From positions 25,849 through 89,848 of the forward strand of contig NZ_AVBG01000014.1 in assembly GCF_000770675.1 (NCBI RefSeq): a stretch of 64,000 nt of DNA, written 5' to 3'. Under the pieces are notes generated by a model. The model searched no databases. It was not told where the DNA came from and saw only the letters and a program-made list of their open reading frames with translations. Of the stretch, positions 35,953 through 45,082 are shown in pieces. The stretch comes from Pontibacillus chungwhensis BH030062. Lineage in GTDB: Bacteria > Bacillota > Bacilli > Bacillales > BH030062. Made by a program: the position numbers and the translations under genes. Numbering within the stretch: position 1 is the first letter of the stretch; every line of letters begins with the position of its first letter.

Positions 35953-36501
35953 ATGCATGGGGAGCGAGAATGGAATAAGCAACAGTCGAAGCAGGAACTC
36001 CTGACTGATTTAATGGAGAGACATGGCGATATGGTGCTTCGGATTGCGTATACATACGCGAAAGACAGGGCGCGAGCAGAAGACCTTGCGCAAGAAGTTT
36101 TTATTCGTTGTTACCATTCACTTGATTCATTTGAAGAGCGATCTTCCTATCAGACCTGGCTCTACCGAATTACAGTTAATTACTGCAAAGATTATGTGAG
36201 GAGCTGGTCGTTTCGCAACTTGATTCCGAAATCGGTGCTGCCAGAACGGACCGATGAGTTGGGGAGTAACGTGATGAAAGAGGTCATACAAAATGAAGAA
36301 AAGAACGTTTTATTCGATCAGGTGCTGAAGCTTTCTATTAAATATCGAGAAGTGGTCATCCTATATTATTACGAAGATCTATCTGTAGATGAAGTAGCGA
36401 GTGTCCTTGATTGTAACTCAAATACAGTTAAAAGCAGGCTTCGCCGTGCAAGAGAACGCCTCAAGCATTTAGTAGAAGGGGGAATGATCGTTGAAGAATA
36501 A
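35953..36501 (+). CDS. ECF-type RNA polymerase sigma factor
   Basis: 182 residues, RBS GGAGGG. Region 2 (VLRIAYTYAKDRARAEDLAQEVF, then TWLYRITVNYCKDYVRSW) and region 4 (YREVVILYYYEDLSVDEVAS then NSNTVKSRLRRARERL) are intact, with the short linker typical of ECF sigmas. It overlaps the next gene, which encodes its membrane partner, by 11 bp. SigV/SigM-like stress sigma is the closest general description; the regulon is unknown. Confidence 0.92.
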   Translation: MHGEREWNKQQSKQELLTDLMERHGDMVLRIAYTYAKDRARAEDLAQEVFIRCYHSLDSFEERSSYQTWLYRITVNYCKDYVRSWSFRNLIPKSVLPERTDELGSNVMKEVIQNEEKNVLFDQVLKLSIKYREVVILYYYEDLSVDEVASVLDCNSNTVKSRLRRARERLKHLVEGGMIVEE

Positions 36502-37531
36502 TCGGTGGAACTATCCGGAAGAAGTGGAAGGGATGAAATTTAAGAAGAGCAATCAACGAAATGTACTCAATCGATTAGATTCTCCTCCTCGCCCTAAGCG
36601 TACTAAACGCTACCTCACTCCTGTGATCACAGCTGTGGCGTTAGTCTTTATTATGTTTGCAAGTATCCTTTATGTCCCGTCTCTTGAACCTGTATTGGCG
36701 AAGATCCCGTTTATTAGTCAGTATGTTCAGGATGAGGAAGAACGAAGGGAAGAAGTGGAGAAAGTACTCCAAACTGTAAATGCCTCAGTTAAAGAACAAG
36801 GCTACGAGCTTGCTCATTACGTTTCTGATGAAAAGGGTATCGAGCTGTCTGTAAAAGATGAAGAAGTCTCACTTGAAGAGTTGGCCACACAGGTTGAAAA
36901 TGCGCTTGATGATAAGGGGCTAGGTGGATACAAAGTTGAGGTCGTGCCTACCAAGAAGAGTTCTAGTCAGCCTCTTGAGTTAACAGAAGAAGAGAAGGCA
37001 AACGAAGAGGAGAGTAAGAGGATCGAAAAGTCACTAACTGAGCGTTTAGAAAGGGAGGGTTATGAATTAATGTTCCCAGTCTCCGTTCGGATTAATGATC
37101 GAGAAGGAATCTATATGAACATTATTGTAACCAAAGAAGAGAGTCGGATGGATCAACTCGAAATGATCGCAAAAGAAGAAGCTGAATCAGTAGACGCTGA
37201 ACTAAAGCTTGATATCCGCCAAGTAGAGAAGAAAGCCAGGGAGCAAGAAAAGCGGTGGGATGATACTGGTGCACTCAATGATATCGCTGGAGCCCTTGTT
37301 GATTCAGGCGAATACCCTGTAACCGGATTTTCCTACTCCTTCCATCCCTATCCTCTAGTCATGAAGGTGAAGACATCGCTTGAGAAAGGATCAGACGAAG
37401 CGGCTCAGATCGCTGAGGAGATTCATTCTGAAGTAGAGCAATATATACAGAATGGTGAAGGCACGGAAGCAATCCGAGATGATACGTACAACTTAATGAT
37501 TTTAGATAAGAATGAAGAGGAGATTGATTAA
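36491..37531 (+). CDS. Membrane partner of the ECF sigma factor (DUF4030-like putative anti-sigma)
   Basis: 346 residues from TTG 36491 (AAGGGGG upstream). A basic cytosolic segment of ~42 residues, one TM helix (TPVITAVALVFIMFASILYV), then a large charged extracellular part rich in Glu/Lys with two similar domains (QGYELAHYVSDEKGIELSV and EGYELMFPVSVRINDREGI). This resembles DUF4030-type proteins encoded behind Bacillus ECF sigmas. The anti-sigma role is inferred from overlap and topology; no ZAS zinc motif is seen. Confidence 0.75.
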   Translation: MKNNRWNYPEEVEGMKFKKSNQRNVLNRLDSPPRPKRTKRYLTPVITAVALVFIMFASILYVPSLEPVLAKIPFISQYVQDEEERREEVEKVLQTVNASVKEQGYELAHYVSDEKGIELSVKDEEVSLEELATQVENALDDKGLGGYKVEVVPTKKSSSQPLELTEEEKANEEESKRIEKSLTERLEREGYELMFPVSVRINDREGIYMNIIVTKEESRMDQLEMIAKEEAESVDAELKLDIRQVEKKAREQEKRWDDTGALNDIAGALVDSGEYPVTGFSYSFHPYPLVMKVKTSLEKGSDEAAQIAEEIHSEVEQYIQNGEGTEAIRDDTYNLMILDKNEEEID

Positions 37532-37550
37532 ACGATGACCGCATGCTGCA

Positions 37551-37827
37551 GTGGGATGAGGGGACAGGTACCTTGTCCCGTCCTCCATCTGTGACGCTTT
37601 CACCCAACATGACAATAAAAAGGTAAGAGAGACGTTCGATCTATGACTGTTTCATTAAGATTCATGACCATAAGGTAAGAGATCGCACCAATCAATGACC
37701 TTTTATAGAAAAAAAGCACAAAAAACGTCAGAGAAGCACTTGATCTCTGACGTTTTTGCATGAAAAAGCATTGAAAAGGTGATAGAACCCAACATATTAA
37801 CTTGAGGAGTCGCGAGGACTGTCCCGA
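37551..37827. repeat. GGGGACAGGT / AAAAGGTAAGAGA compound repeat, copy 3
   Basis: Starts AGTGGGATGAGGGGACAGG, contains AAAAAGGTAAGAGAGACG, CATAAGGTAAGAGATCGC, AATCAATGACCTTTTATAG and a perfect AACGTCAGAGA / TCTCTGACGTT hairpin with T run, ends GACTGTCCCGA. It directly follows the sigma-partner gene and could act as its terminator. Confidence 0.78.
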
Positions 37828-37946
37828 CGCCTTAACGTGATTTTCTGAAACGGTTCATGGTATTTTATGTTAAAATGGCTTTCAAGAAAAGAGTTTGTGA
37901 CGGGGCATGGTGTCCAAGGAGTTGTAGCGGGAAGGGTGAACTCATT

Positions 37947-38123
37947 TTGTTCCAGCAACTTCTATTTGTGATTTTAATTTTTATATTTACTGTTCATAGT
38001 TGGTTCGATTACAGAAGAGAAATTCAGAAAGCTAAAGGAGAACAAGAAATAAGGAATGTAGTTGTTCGGTTTCTTTTGGCGATTATTTTATTTATCATAT
38101 CTATTTTGGTGCTCCTTTTCTAA
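37947..38123 (+). CDS. Small hypothetical membrane protein, 58 aa
   Basis: TTG 37947 with AAGGGTGA upstream; the frame is open from 37857 but the added residues are Cys/Arg-rich and unlikely. Two TM helices (QLLFVILIFIFTVHSWF and VVVRFLLAIILFIISILVLL) flank a basic loop (YRREIQKAKGEQEIR). Function unknown. Confidence 0.55.
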   Translation: MFQQLLFVILIFIFTVHSWFDYRREIQKAKGEQEIRNVVVRFLLAIILFIISILVLLF

Positions 38124-38226
38124 AGGATCGAGTGTTACTTCAATCAGCAATTCGCCTATTCTTATTAAGGCAACGGGAGGTTAGGTGCAAGGATCATTAA
38201 TCGCATTGGTTAGAGGTGGGTTTACA

Positions 38227-38454
38227 TTGTTAAAGCTTTTGGAAATTATATTTTCAATCATAGCTGTCTCGCTTGCAGGGTATGGGTTGATTGTAGATCA
38301 CAGGTTTCAATCCTATATGTTGTTGTCTTTTAGTTTAATGGTGTTGGTGAGTGGATTAATTGAATTTCGAGATGGCAAAAAAGGCAATGGATGGGTCAGA
38401 ATAGTAATCAGTACATTTATTTTATTTGTATCGGTTCATAGTTTCTTAGAATGA
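38227..38454 (+). CDS. DUF3953-like small membrane protein
   Basis: 75 residues from TTG 38227 (GAGGTGGG upstream); GTG 38185 is an alternative. Three TM helices with a GLIEFRDGKKGNGWVR loop between helices 2 and 3, the layout of YczI/DUF3953 proteins. Similar in design to the 30148 gene. Function unknown. Confidence 0.65.
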   Translation: MLKLLEIIFSIIAVSLAGYGLIVDHRFQSYMLLSFSLMVLVSGLIEFRDGKKGNGWVRIVISTFILFVSVHSFLE

Positions 38455-38553
38455 AAGGGTACGATATTCATTAATTTATTTTCTATAACAATCCATTTAC
38501 TTTGCTAGGTGGATTTAACGGATGTCTTGTTTTAAGTGAGGGGGAGAGTCTAC

Positions 38554-38730
38554 ATGAATCGTTATCAAAGCCTGTCATTAATCATTTTAATAGGTAGTCC
38601 TTTAGTGTTCTTGATTGTATCCGTTCTTTCTGGACGGTGGGAGTTCTTCTATTGGAGTTTGTCAGCCATTGCCATCGCACTAACATTGTGGAAAGCAGGT
38701 TCAAATCCTGAGCAATATACGAAAGACTAA
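38554..38730 (+). CDS. Small hypothetical membrane protein, 58 aa
   Basis: ATG 38554 with GAGGGGGAGAG upstream. Two TM helices (LSLIILIGSPLVFLIVSVLSG and FFYWSLSAIAIALTLWKAG) and a polar C-terminal tail. It ends just before a strong terminator, closing a run of three small membrane genes (37947-38730). Confidence 0.7.
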   Translation: MNRYQSLSLIILIGSPLVFLIVSVLSGRWEFFYWSLSAIAIALTLWKAGSNPEQYTKD

Positions 38731-38732
38731 AC

Positions 38733-38772
38733 AAGAGCCAGCCTCCTGCAACGGGAAGCTGGCTCTTTTTCT
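38733..38772 (+). terminator. Rho-independent terminator
   Basis: Perfect 10-bp stem AAGAGCCAGC / GCTGGCTCTT, 15-nt loop, T tail. Confidence 0.9.
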
Positions 38773-38894
38773 TATGAATAGATAACTACTCTCTTCCTAA
38801 AGATGGTATGTTAAAATGGCTCTGTCAAAGAAGTGGCAATTGCTTCTTTTGGAAGGTACGACATAAATAGAAACGGGATCGGAGGATCATACAT

Positions 38895-39875
38895 ATGGAA
38901 ACCATTCGATGGGGGATTATTGGCTGCGGCGATGTGACTGAGGTGAAAAGTGGACCAGGCTTTCAGTTAGCGGACAATAGTTCACTCGTGGCTGTTATGA
39001 GGCGGAACGGAGAGCTTGCGAAAGATTACGCGGAGCGCCACAATGTGCCAAAGTGGTACGACAAAGCAGAGGACCTTGTCCATGATTCAGAAGTGGATGC
39101 GGTGTACATCGCCACACCACCAGGCTCTCATAAAGAGTACACAGAAATGGTAGCAAAGGCAGGGAAACCTGTATACGTCGAGAAGCCAATGGCACTGAAC
39201 ACAGAAGAGTGCCAGGCTATGATTGACGTTTGCGAGGAACACGATGTGCCTTTATACGTTGCCTATTATCGTCGCCGATTGCCACGTTTTCTCAAAGTGA
39301 AAGAGCTGCTCGATGAGGGCGCGATTGGTGACGTTCGTTTTGTGACGATGGAGCAGACGCAACGGCTATTAGAGAAAGATGAAAATGGAGAATGGCCATG
39401 GAGAGTGCGTCCTGAAGTGAGCGGCGGAGGTTTATTTTATGACGTTGCTTCTCATACGCTCGACCTCTTTGATTACTTGCTTGGACCGATTGAAGATGTG
39501 AAAGGGTATGCAGACAATCTTTCGGACTCTTATCCTGCTGAAGATAGCGTAAGTGGTAGTTTCCGATTTGAAAATGGCGTGATGGGGACGGGCGTATGGA
39601 ACTTCTCTTCCTATAAGAATGAAGATCGGAACCGAATCGTCGGGACAAAAGGGGAACTTATTTTCTCAACATTTGATGAAGTCCCGGTCACGTTAATCAA
39701 CCAACTCGGAACAGAAGAATTTCTTATCGATCGCCCAAGTCCGATTCAACAGCACCTGATCCAAACGATCGTCGATGAACTATTAGGAAAAGGGGAGTCG
39801 CCGAGCACGGGACATTCAGCGTTACGCACGAACCGGGTTATGGATGATATGGTTCGAGAGTACTACAAAAGGTAA
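38895..39875 (+). CDS. Gfo/Idh/MocA-family NAD(P)-dependent oxidoreductase (1)
   Basis: 326 residues. N-terminal Rossmann fold (IRWGIIGCGDVTEVKSGPGF), the family motif YVEKPMALN with the catalytic-domain Lys, and GGGLFYDVASHTLDLFDYLLG near the substrate pocket with the conserved Asp/His. Substrate is probably a sugar or inositol derivative, not predictable. 14 bp before a second family member, so the pair likely acts in one pathway. Confidence 0.9.
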   Translation: METIRWGIIGCGDVTEVKSGPGFQLADNSSLVAVMRRNGELAKDYAERHNVPKWYDKAEDLVHDSEVDAVYIATPPGSHKEYTEMVAKAGKPVYVEKPMALNTEECQAMIDVCEEHDVPLYVAYYRRRLPRFLKVKELLDEGAIGDVRFVTMEQTQRLLEKDENGEWPWRVRPEVSGGGLFYDVASHTLDLFDYLLGPIEDVKGYADNLSDSYPAEDSVSGSFRFENGVMGTGVWNFSSYKNEDRNRIVGTKGELIFSTFDEVPVTLINQLGTEEFLIDRPSPIQQHLIQTIVDELLGKGESPSTGHSALRTNRVMDDMVREYYKR

Positions 39876-39889
39876 AGGGGGAGAAAAAT

Positions 39890-40933
39890 ATGAATAGAAA
39901 ACTTAGAGTCGGGATCATTGGCGCAGGTGGCATTGCCAGAAGTGCTCATATTCCAAATTATCAAAACTACAGCGATGGGGTAGAAGTCGTTGCGGTAGCG
40001 AATCACAATAAAGATAAGGCTGAGGACTGTGCGCATGAATTCTCGATTCACCATGCATACGAAGACTACAGGGACATGCTTCGTGAAATGGAGCTAGACG
40101 CCGTTAGTATTTGTACACCGAACGCGTTTCACGCTGAGCAAGCGATCGACTCGATGCAGTCAGGATGCCACGTTCTATGTGAGAAGCCACCGGCGATTTC
40201 AGCGAGTGATGCAGAAAGAATGGAAGAAGTGGCGAATCAGACAGGGAAGCATCTCATGTACGGATTCCACTTTCGATTTCGTTCTGAAGTAGAAGCGGTG
40301 AAGCGTTTTGCAGATGAAGGTGAAATGGGAGAGATCTACGCAGCTGAAGCCAAATGGAACAGAAGGCGCGGTATTCCAGGCTGGGGCGTTTTTACGAATA
40401 AAGAACTTCAAGGTGGAGGAACGTTAATCGACAATGGGATTCATATGCTAGATGCGGCTCTTTATTTGATGGGATATCCTGAGCCGAAAACCGTGCTCGG
40501 CGTTACGTACGATAAGATTGGGAAACGTCCAGGCGTTGGGCTACTTGGCGAGTGGGATCATGAGAATTTCTCAGTTGAAGACATGGCTCGCGGCATGATT
40601 ACATTCCAAAACGGTGCCTCCCTCTTATTTGAATCCTCATTTGCGGCCAACATTGCAGAGAAAGATGCGAGGGTTCTGAAAGTAATGGGGGATGAGGGCG
40701 GAGCTGACGTGTTCCCGCTGAATATGTATCAGGAGAAGCACGGGACGCTTCTTGATTTTAAGCCTGCTTATTTGAAAGAGAGTAATGCCCATCAGAAACA
40801 AGTGCATCATTTCCTTGATTGTATCTTGAAAGGAGAAGAACCCATTTCTCTCCCTGACCAAGGAACCCTTGTTCAAAGGATCGTGGAGGCATTATACGAA
40901 TCTGCTTCAACAGGAGAGGCTGTTAAGGTATAA
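39890..40933 (+). CDS. Gfo/Idh/MocA-family NAD(P)-dependent oxidoreductase (2)
   Basis: 347 residues, RBS AAAGGGGGAG. Rossmann motif VGIIGAGGIARSAHIPNYQ, CEKPPAISASDAERM and GGTLIDNGIHMLDAALYLMG with the Asp-x3-His pair. A larger subfamily than its upstream neighbour. Co-transcribed with 38895 and closed by a terminator. Substrate unknown. Confidence 0.9.
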   Translation: MNRKLRVGIIGAGGIARSAHIPNYQNYSDGVEVVAVANHNKDKAEDCAHEFSIHHAYEDYRDMLREMELDAVSICTPNAFHAEQAIDSMQSGCHVLCEKPPAISASDAERMEEVANQTGKHLMYGFHFRFRSEVEAVKRFADEGEMGEIYAAEAKWNRRRGIPGWGVFTNKELQGGGTLIDNGIHMLDAALYLMGYPEPKTVLGVTYDKIGKRPGVGLLGEWDHENFSVEDMARGMITFQNGASLLFESSFAANIAEKDARVLKVMGDEGGADVFPLNMYQEKHGTLLDFKPAYLKESNAHQKQVHHFLDCILKGEEPISLPDQGTLVQRIVEALYESASTGEAVKV

Positions 40934-40934
40934 A

Positions 40935-40972
40935 AAAAGTGTTTGTGCTTCGGCACAAGCGCTTTTTTTTAT
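40935..40972 (+). terminator. Rho-independent terminator
   Basis: Stem AAAGTGTTTGTGC / GCACAAGCGCTTT (G-U-type mismatch) with a TTCG-type loop and eight T. Confidence 0.9.
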
Positions 40973-41208
40973 GTTCTTATGTTCCTTAACATCTCTTTCT
41001 GAAAAGATTAATTGATGTACTAACATAATTAAATGAGGCGATATAGCATCTTTTTTTTCTCTATAAAAAGAAAGAGGTTTTAAATTCCAAAAAAGATGGA
41101 ATTGTAGAAAATACCTTTGAACATACGACAGAATAGGTAATTTTAGGATACTCTAAAGGCGATTTTTTACAAGGACTATAAAAAGAATGAGGAAAAGGAG
41201 GGGACAAG

Positions 41209-42081
41209 ATGAATTATACTGGGATACTATTTGTTCTCACTTCAGCGGTTTTGTGGGGGATTACAGGTGGTGTTGGAGATATATTAATGAACAAAGGCTG
41301 GGGGCCTGCGACAATTGCCTTTTATCGAGGGTTTGTCGGGTTTATTTTCTTTACATGTTGGTACTTATTTAGACGCAAAAAAATTAAGATAAAAAATAAT
41401 AATCCTCATTTCTACTCATGGGCAGCATTGGCTGGAATAGGCGTAGCGGGGAATTTCACGTTCTACTTCCTAGCTATTGAGTCAGCTGGCATCCCGATAG
41501 CAGCGACGTTAATGTATACAGCACCAATCTTTGTGTTGCTTGTTTCCTTTTTACTGGGAATTGAACGATCTTCACTATTTAAATGGGCAAGTATAGCGTT
41601 TGTTCTAGTTGGAGTGATCTTATTAACAGGGGCTTACAGCTCAGGGACGGAAGTTTCGTTTATGGGGATAGTTGCTGGTCTTGGTGCGGGGATTTCTTAC
41701 GCCTTCTTTATATTTGGGTTTAAGAAAGCCGCTAAATTAGGCAGCCCTCAAGCTACATTAACCATCGCGTTCTTCGCCTTTATTCTTGTCATGTTGCTAC
41801 GGATCAACTTTGGTGAGGCCATTTCAGTCGTGAGCTCAAATGATATCGGATGGTTTATTGTGTTAGGGATTATTGGCGCTGGACTATCCTTTATCCTTTA
41901 TGTACGCGGAGTTAAACGAACAGCTCCCTCTACAGCTTCGATCATCGCCATGGTGGAACCAGTCACAGCCTCTTTATTCGGAATCATGCTACTTGGAAAT
42001 AGCTTAACGCTCATGCAGTATGCAGGAATGGGGCTGATTTTAGCCACGATTACTGTCTTAAGTGTGAAACAGTCTTCCTAG
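41209..42081 (+). CDS. EamA/DMT-family transporter
   Basis: 290 residues with ten hydrophobic helices in two five-helix EamA halves (first ends about residue 135; second includes PSTASIIAMVEPVTASLFGIML, the family signature). RBS AAAAGGAGG. A drug/metabolite exporter of the inner membrane; substrate unknown. The 235 bp upstream hold no clear gene. Confidence 0.88.
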   Translation: MNYTGILFVLTSAVLWGITGGVGDILMNKGWGPATIAFYRGFVGFIFFTCWYLFRRKKIKIKNNNPHFYSWAALAGIGVAGNFTFYFLAIESAGIPIAATLMYTAPIFVLLVSFLLGIERSSLFKWASIAFVLVGVILLTGAYSSGTEVSFMGIVAGLGAGISYAFFIFGFKKAAKLGSPQATLTIAFFAFILVMLLRINFGEAISVVSSNDIGWFIVLGIIGAGLSFILYVRGVKRTAPSTASIIAMVEPVTASLFGIMLLGNSLTLMQYAGMGLILATITVLSVKQSS

Positions 42082-42132
42082 AAAAAGGTTGCCGTTATGG
42101 AATGAGAGGGCGAAGCATAGACTGAAAACAGA

Positions 42133-42162
42133 TTGACAGAATGTTCGGTAAACGCTTACAAT
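42133..42162 (+). promoter_or_regulatory. hutP promoter with overlapping cre site
   Basis: -35 TTGACA (42133-42138), 18-bp spacer, -10 TACAAT (42157-42162). GGTAAACGCTTACA (42147-42160) matches the cre consensus at 13 of 14 positions and overlaps the -10, matching known CcpA repression of Bacillus hut operons. Confidence 0.78.
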
Positions 42163-42216
42163 TTAAGGTAGCTAGTAGTCAATCGTTTTAGTTTACAGGG
42201 AATTTAGGTGAAGTGA

Positions 42217-42657
42217 ATGAGTCCAAAGATTCCAATTGGGAAGTTAGCTTTATTGGTATCCTCCATGACAGAAGAAGAACTCGAGCCATTCTCTGATCAG
42301 TTAAAAGATGTCGATTATTGCACAGGGAAAGCCGGCTCCATGAATATGCAAAAAATTATCGCTGCCGTGGAAACAGCAGCGAAACGAAATCATATTATAG
42401 TAGAGGACGTTTACCGCGAGACCCACGCTCTTTATCATGCGATTCTAGAAGCTCTAAATGGAGTCATGCGCGGACAAATTGGAGCAGGAGATATGATGCG
42501 AACAGTCGGATTGAAGTTCGCCATCGTAAGAGGCTCTCCTTATGAAGATTTAGAAGAAGGCGAATGGATTGCAGTTGCCTTTTACGGTACAATCGGCGCA
42601 CCTGTAAAAGGGCTCGAGCACGAAGCATTTGGCCTTGGTATTAATCATATTGGATAA
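42217..42657 (+). CDS. hutP: Histidine-utilisation antiterminator HutP
   Basis: 146 residues, the normal HutP length. With L-histidine and Mg2+ it forms a hexamer that binds NAG triplets in the hut leader and prevents termination before hutH. Seen: [36 protein letters not shown] and the C-terminal [20 protein letters not shown] with the conserved His residues near the metal/histidine site. NAG triplets and a terminator follow directly. Confidence 0.94.
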   Translation: MSPKIPIGKLALLVSSMTEEELEPFSDQLKDVDYCTGKAGSMNMQKIIAAVETAAKRNHIIVEDVYRETHALYHAILEALNGVMRGQIGAGDMMRTVGLKFAIVRGSPYEDLEEGEWIAVAFYGTIGAPVKGLEHEAFGLGINHIG

Positions 42658-42669
42658 ATGCGTTGCCTA

Positions 42670-42686
42670 TAGTCATTAGTTATGAG
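42670..42686 (+). promoter_or_regulatory. Putative HutP-binding NAG-triplet site
   Basis: TAG (42670), TAG (42677) and GAG (42684), each separated by exactly 4 nt, immediately 5' of the terminator stem. This is the triplet arrangement recognised by HutP. Confidence 0.75.
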
Positions 42687-42727
42687 GAGGCGACAATGGT
42701 ATTTCTATGCCATTGTCGCCTCTTTTT
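42687..42727 (+). terminator. hutP-hutH intergenic terminator
   Basis: A 13-bp stem GAGGCGACAATGG / CCATTGTCGCCTC with a 10-nt loop and T run; the presumed target of HutP antitermination. Confidence 0.92.
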
Positions 42728-42766
42728 GTTTGGAAAATGGTTAAGTATGGAGAGGTTTTGCAGGGC

Positions 42767-43310
42767 TTGAGCCGGTTTTCGGAAAACATGAGCCGTTTCG
42801 AGGTAGACATGAGTCGCTTATGCCTAACATGAGCCAGTTCTCGCCCTGGCCAGATGCGCTAGCTCGTGCTTGAGCCGGTTTTTGAAAAACATGAGCCAGA
42901 ACGAGCGGTCTTGAGCCACAAACCTTGAACTTGAGCCGATCGCGGTCAAGTAGAGCCGCTTTTTTCACGTCTTGAGCCAGTTTCAAGAAAACATGAGCCG
43001 CTTCGAGGTAGACATGAGTCACTTATGCCTAACATGAGCCAGTTCTCGCCCTGGCCAGATGCGGTAGCTCGTGCTTGAGCCGGTTTTTGAAAAACTTGAG
43101 CCAGAATGAGCGGTCTTGAGCCACAAACCTTGAACTTGAGCCGATCCCGGCCAAGTAGAGCCGCTTTTTTCAAGACTTGAGCCAGTTTCAAGAAAACATG
43201 AGCCTCTTTGAGTTAGACATGAGTCACTTATGCCTAACATGAGCCAGTTCTCGCCCTAGCCAGCTCCACTCGCTCTTACTTGAGCCGGTTTTTGAAAAAC
43301 ATGAGCCAGT
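42767..43310 (-). repeat. Phased GGCTCA array A (24 motifs, 205-bp higher-order repeat)
   Basis: On the plus strand TGAGCC (or TGAGTC/AGAGCC) occurs at 42768, 42789, 42810, 42830, 42871, 42892, 42912, 42932, 42952, 42973, 42994, 43015, 43035, 43076, 43097, 43117, 43137, 43157, 43178, 43199, 43220, 43240, 43281 and 43302. Steps are 20 or 21 bp, with three 41-bp gaps. Longer-range identity repeats every 205 bp (42841, 43046, 43251). The orientation is opposite to arrays B and C. It lies between the hutP terminator and hutH; open frames inside it are artefacts. Confidence 0.93.
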
Positions 43311-43379
43311 TCCCCGCCCCAGACAACAGCCTCAAATAGAAATAAGACAAAATCAATCAAAAGAAAGGAGTCGATCAGC

Positions 43380-44906
43380 ATGATTGAATTAACAGGGTCA
43401 ACTTTAACTTTAAAAGATATGCGAGATATATGCTTCCACGGAGAGAGGATTCAAATTGCTCCGGAAAGTTTAGAGAACGTTAAAAAGAGCCGTGCGGTGG
43501 TGGAGAAGATTGTGGCGGATGGCAAGACGGTTTATGGAATTAATACCGGGTTTGGGAAGTTTAGTGATGTGCGGATTCATGAGAAAGATGTGAATACATT
43601 GCAGCTTCACTTAATCCGATCGCATGCGTGTGGTGTGGGTGAGCCTTTTCCAAAGCTGGTTAGTAAAGCGATGGTAGTATTGCGGTTAAATGCTTTGTTA
43701 AAAGGGGTGTCAGGCGTTCGTCCTTGTCTTGTTGAACGGTTAAGGGACATGGTAAATATGGACATTATTCCTGTGATCCCTTCGCAAGGTTCGCTAGGTG
43801 CTTCTGGTGATCTTGCGCCTTTGTCTCATCTTGCTCTTGTACTTGTGGGAGAGGGGGAGGTCTATGATGGAGATGATACGAAATCGACGGGTGAAGTATA
43901 TGTAGAGAAGGGGTTGGAGCCTCTTGAGTTAAAAGCGAAAGAGGGGTTAGCGCTCATAAACGGAACACAAGCCATGACGGCGATGGGGGTTTTGAATTAT
44001 TTAAAAGCGGAGCGACTGATTGAACAGTGTGATTGGATTGCATCGATGACGCTAGAAGGACTTGAGGGCATTATCGACGCATTTCACCCGGCCATTCATG
44101 AAGCCCGGGGGTACCCTGAGCAAATACAGGTGGCAGAACGAATTCGTGCCATTACAAATGGAAGTACACTGATCACACGACAAGGGGAGAAGCGTGTTCA
44201 AGATGCATACTCCCTCCGCTGCATTCCGCAAGTTCATGGAGCATCACGGCAAAGCTTGGCTTATATAAAAGAAAAGCTCGAGATTGAAATGAATGCAGCA
44301 ACCGATAACCCGCTTATTTTAGACGACGGGGCAACCGTTGTATCAGGGGGGAACTTTCACGGTCAGCCAATTGCTTTGGCGATGGATTTTATGAAGATTG
44401 CGGTAGCGGAACTTGCGAATATATCAGAGCGTAGAATCGAGCGCCTCGTCAATCCGCAGCTTAATGATTTGCCCGGATTTTTAAGTCCTGACCCTGGTCT
44501 GCAGTCTGGTGCGATGATTTTACAGTATACGGCAGCCTCTCTCGTATCAGAAAACAAGACGCTTGCTCACCCTGCAAGCGTGGATTCGATCCCCTCTTCT
44601 GCAAATCAAGAGGACCACGTGAGTATGGGCACGATTGGAGCACGGCACGCTTATCAAATCATCCTTAATGCAGAGAAAGTGCTAGCAATTGAGCTCATCT
44701 GTGCACTTCAGGCTTTAGAGTACAGAGGGATTAATAAAGCATCTAAAGCGATACAAGAATTATATCAAGAGGCGAGGGAAGAGGTTGCTTCCATTAAAGA
44801 AGATCGGGTATTTGCCCGTGATATTGAAGCGTTAACTGGGTGGCTTGAGCGAGCATCTTTTGAATGGGAGCTTGTGAGAAACGACTTGTTTCCAAACAAA
44901 GGATAA
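43380..44906 (+). CDS. hutH: Histidine ammonia-lyase
   Basis: 508 residues. Deaminates histidine to urocanate. The MIO cofactor forms from Ala141-Ser142-Gly143 in [29 protein letters not shown] near residue 54 and [13 protein letters not shown] are further hallmarks. RBS AAAGGAG. hutU, hutI and hutG are absent after it, so the remaining pathway is encoded elsewhere. Expression is presumed to depend on HutP read-through across the terminator and array A. Confidence 0.96.
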   Translation: MIELTGSTLTLKDMRDICFHGERIQIAPESLENVKKSRAVVEKIVADGKTVYGINTGFGKFSDVRIHEKDVNTLQLHLIRSHACGVGEPFPKLVSKAMVVLRLNALLKGVSGVRPCLVERLRDMVNMDIIPVIPSQGSLGASGDLAPLSHLALVLVGEGEVYDGDDTKSTGEVYVEKGLEPLELKAKEGLALINGTQAMTAMGVLNYLKAERLIEQCDWIASMTLEGLEGIIDAFHPAIHEARGYPEQIQVAERIRAITNGSTLITRQGEKRVQDAYSLRCIPQVHGASRQSLAYIKEKLEIEMNAATDNPLILDDGATVVSGGNFHGQPIALAMDFMKIAVAELANISERRIERLVNPQLNDLPGFLSPDPGLQSGAMILQYTAASLVSENKTLAHPASVDSIPSSANQEDHVSMGTIGARHAYQIILNAEKVLAIELICALQALEYRGINKASKAIQELYQEAREEVASIKEDRVFARDIEALTGWLERASFEWELVRNDLFPNKG

Positions 44907-44960
44907 GAGACGGAGAATGGAAGGAGAGCTTGTAGGGTATTCTTTTTCATTAATGATGTA

Positions 44961-44988
44961 AGCAGTCCTTAGCAAGGGCTGCTTTTTA
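44961..44988 (+). terminator. Rho-independent terminator after hutH
   Basis: Stem AGCAGTCCTT / AAGGGCTGCT (one G-U-type mismatch), 3-nt loop, T tail. Confidence 0.82.
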
Positions 44989-45082
44989 TTTTAATTCATT
45001 TAAAGGAGATGAAAAATTCCTTAAAATGTTAGTAGGGTTTTGGTAAACTATGGTACGTGAAAATTTGGGAAGGAGGGGTCTT

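Noticed and set aside
42741..43240. Long overlapping minus-strand open frames across array A
   Set aside because: They arise because the repeat step is often a multiple of three and lacks stops. Peptides are repetitive, no RBS is seen, and several frames are open at once.
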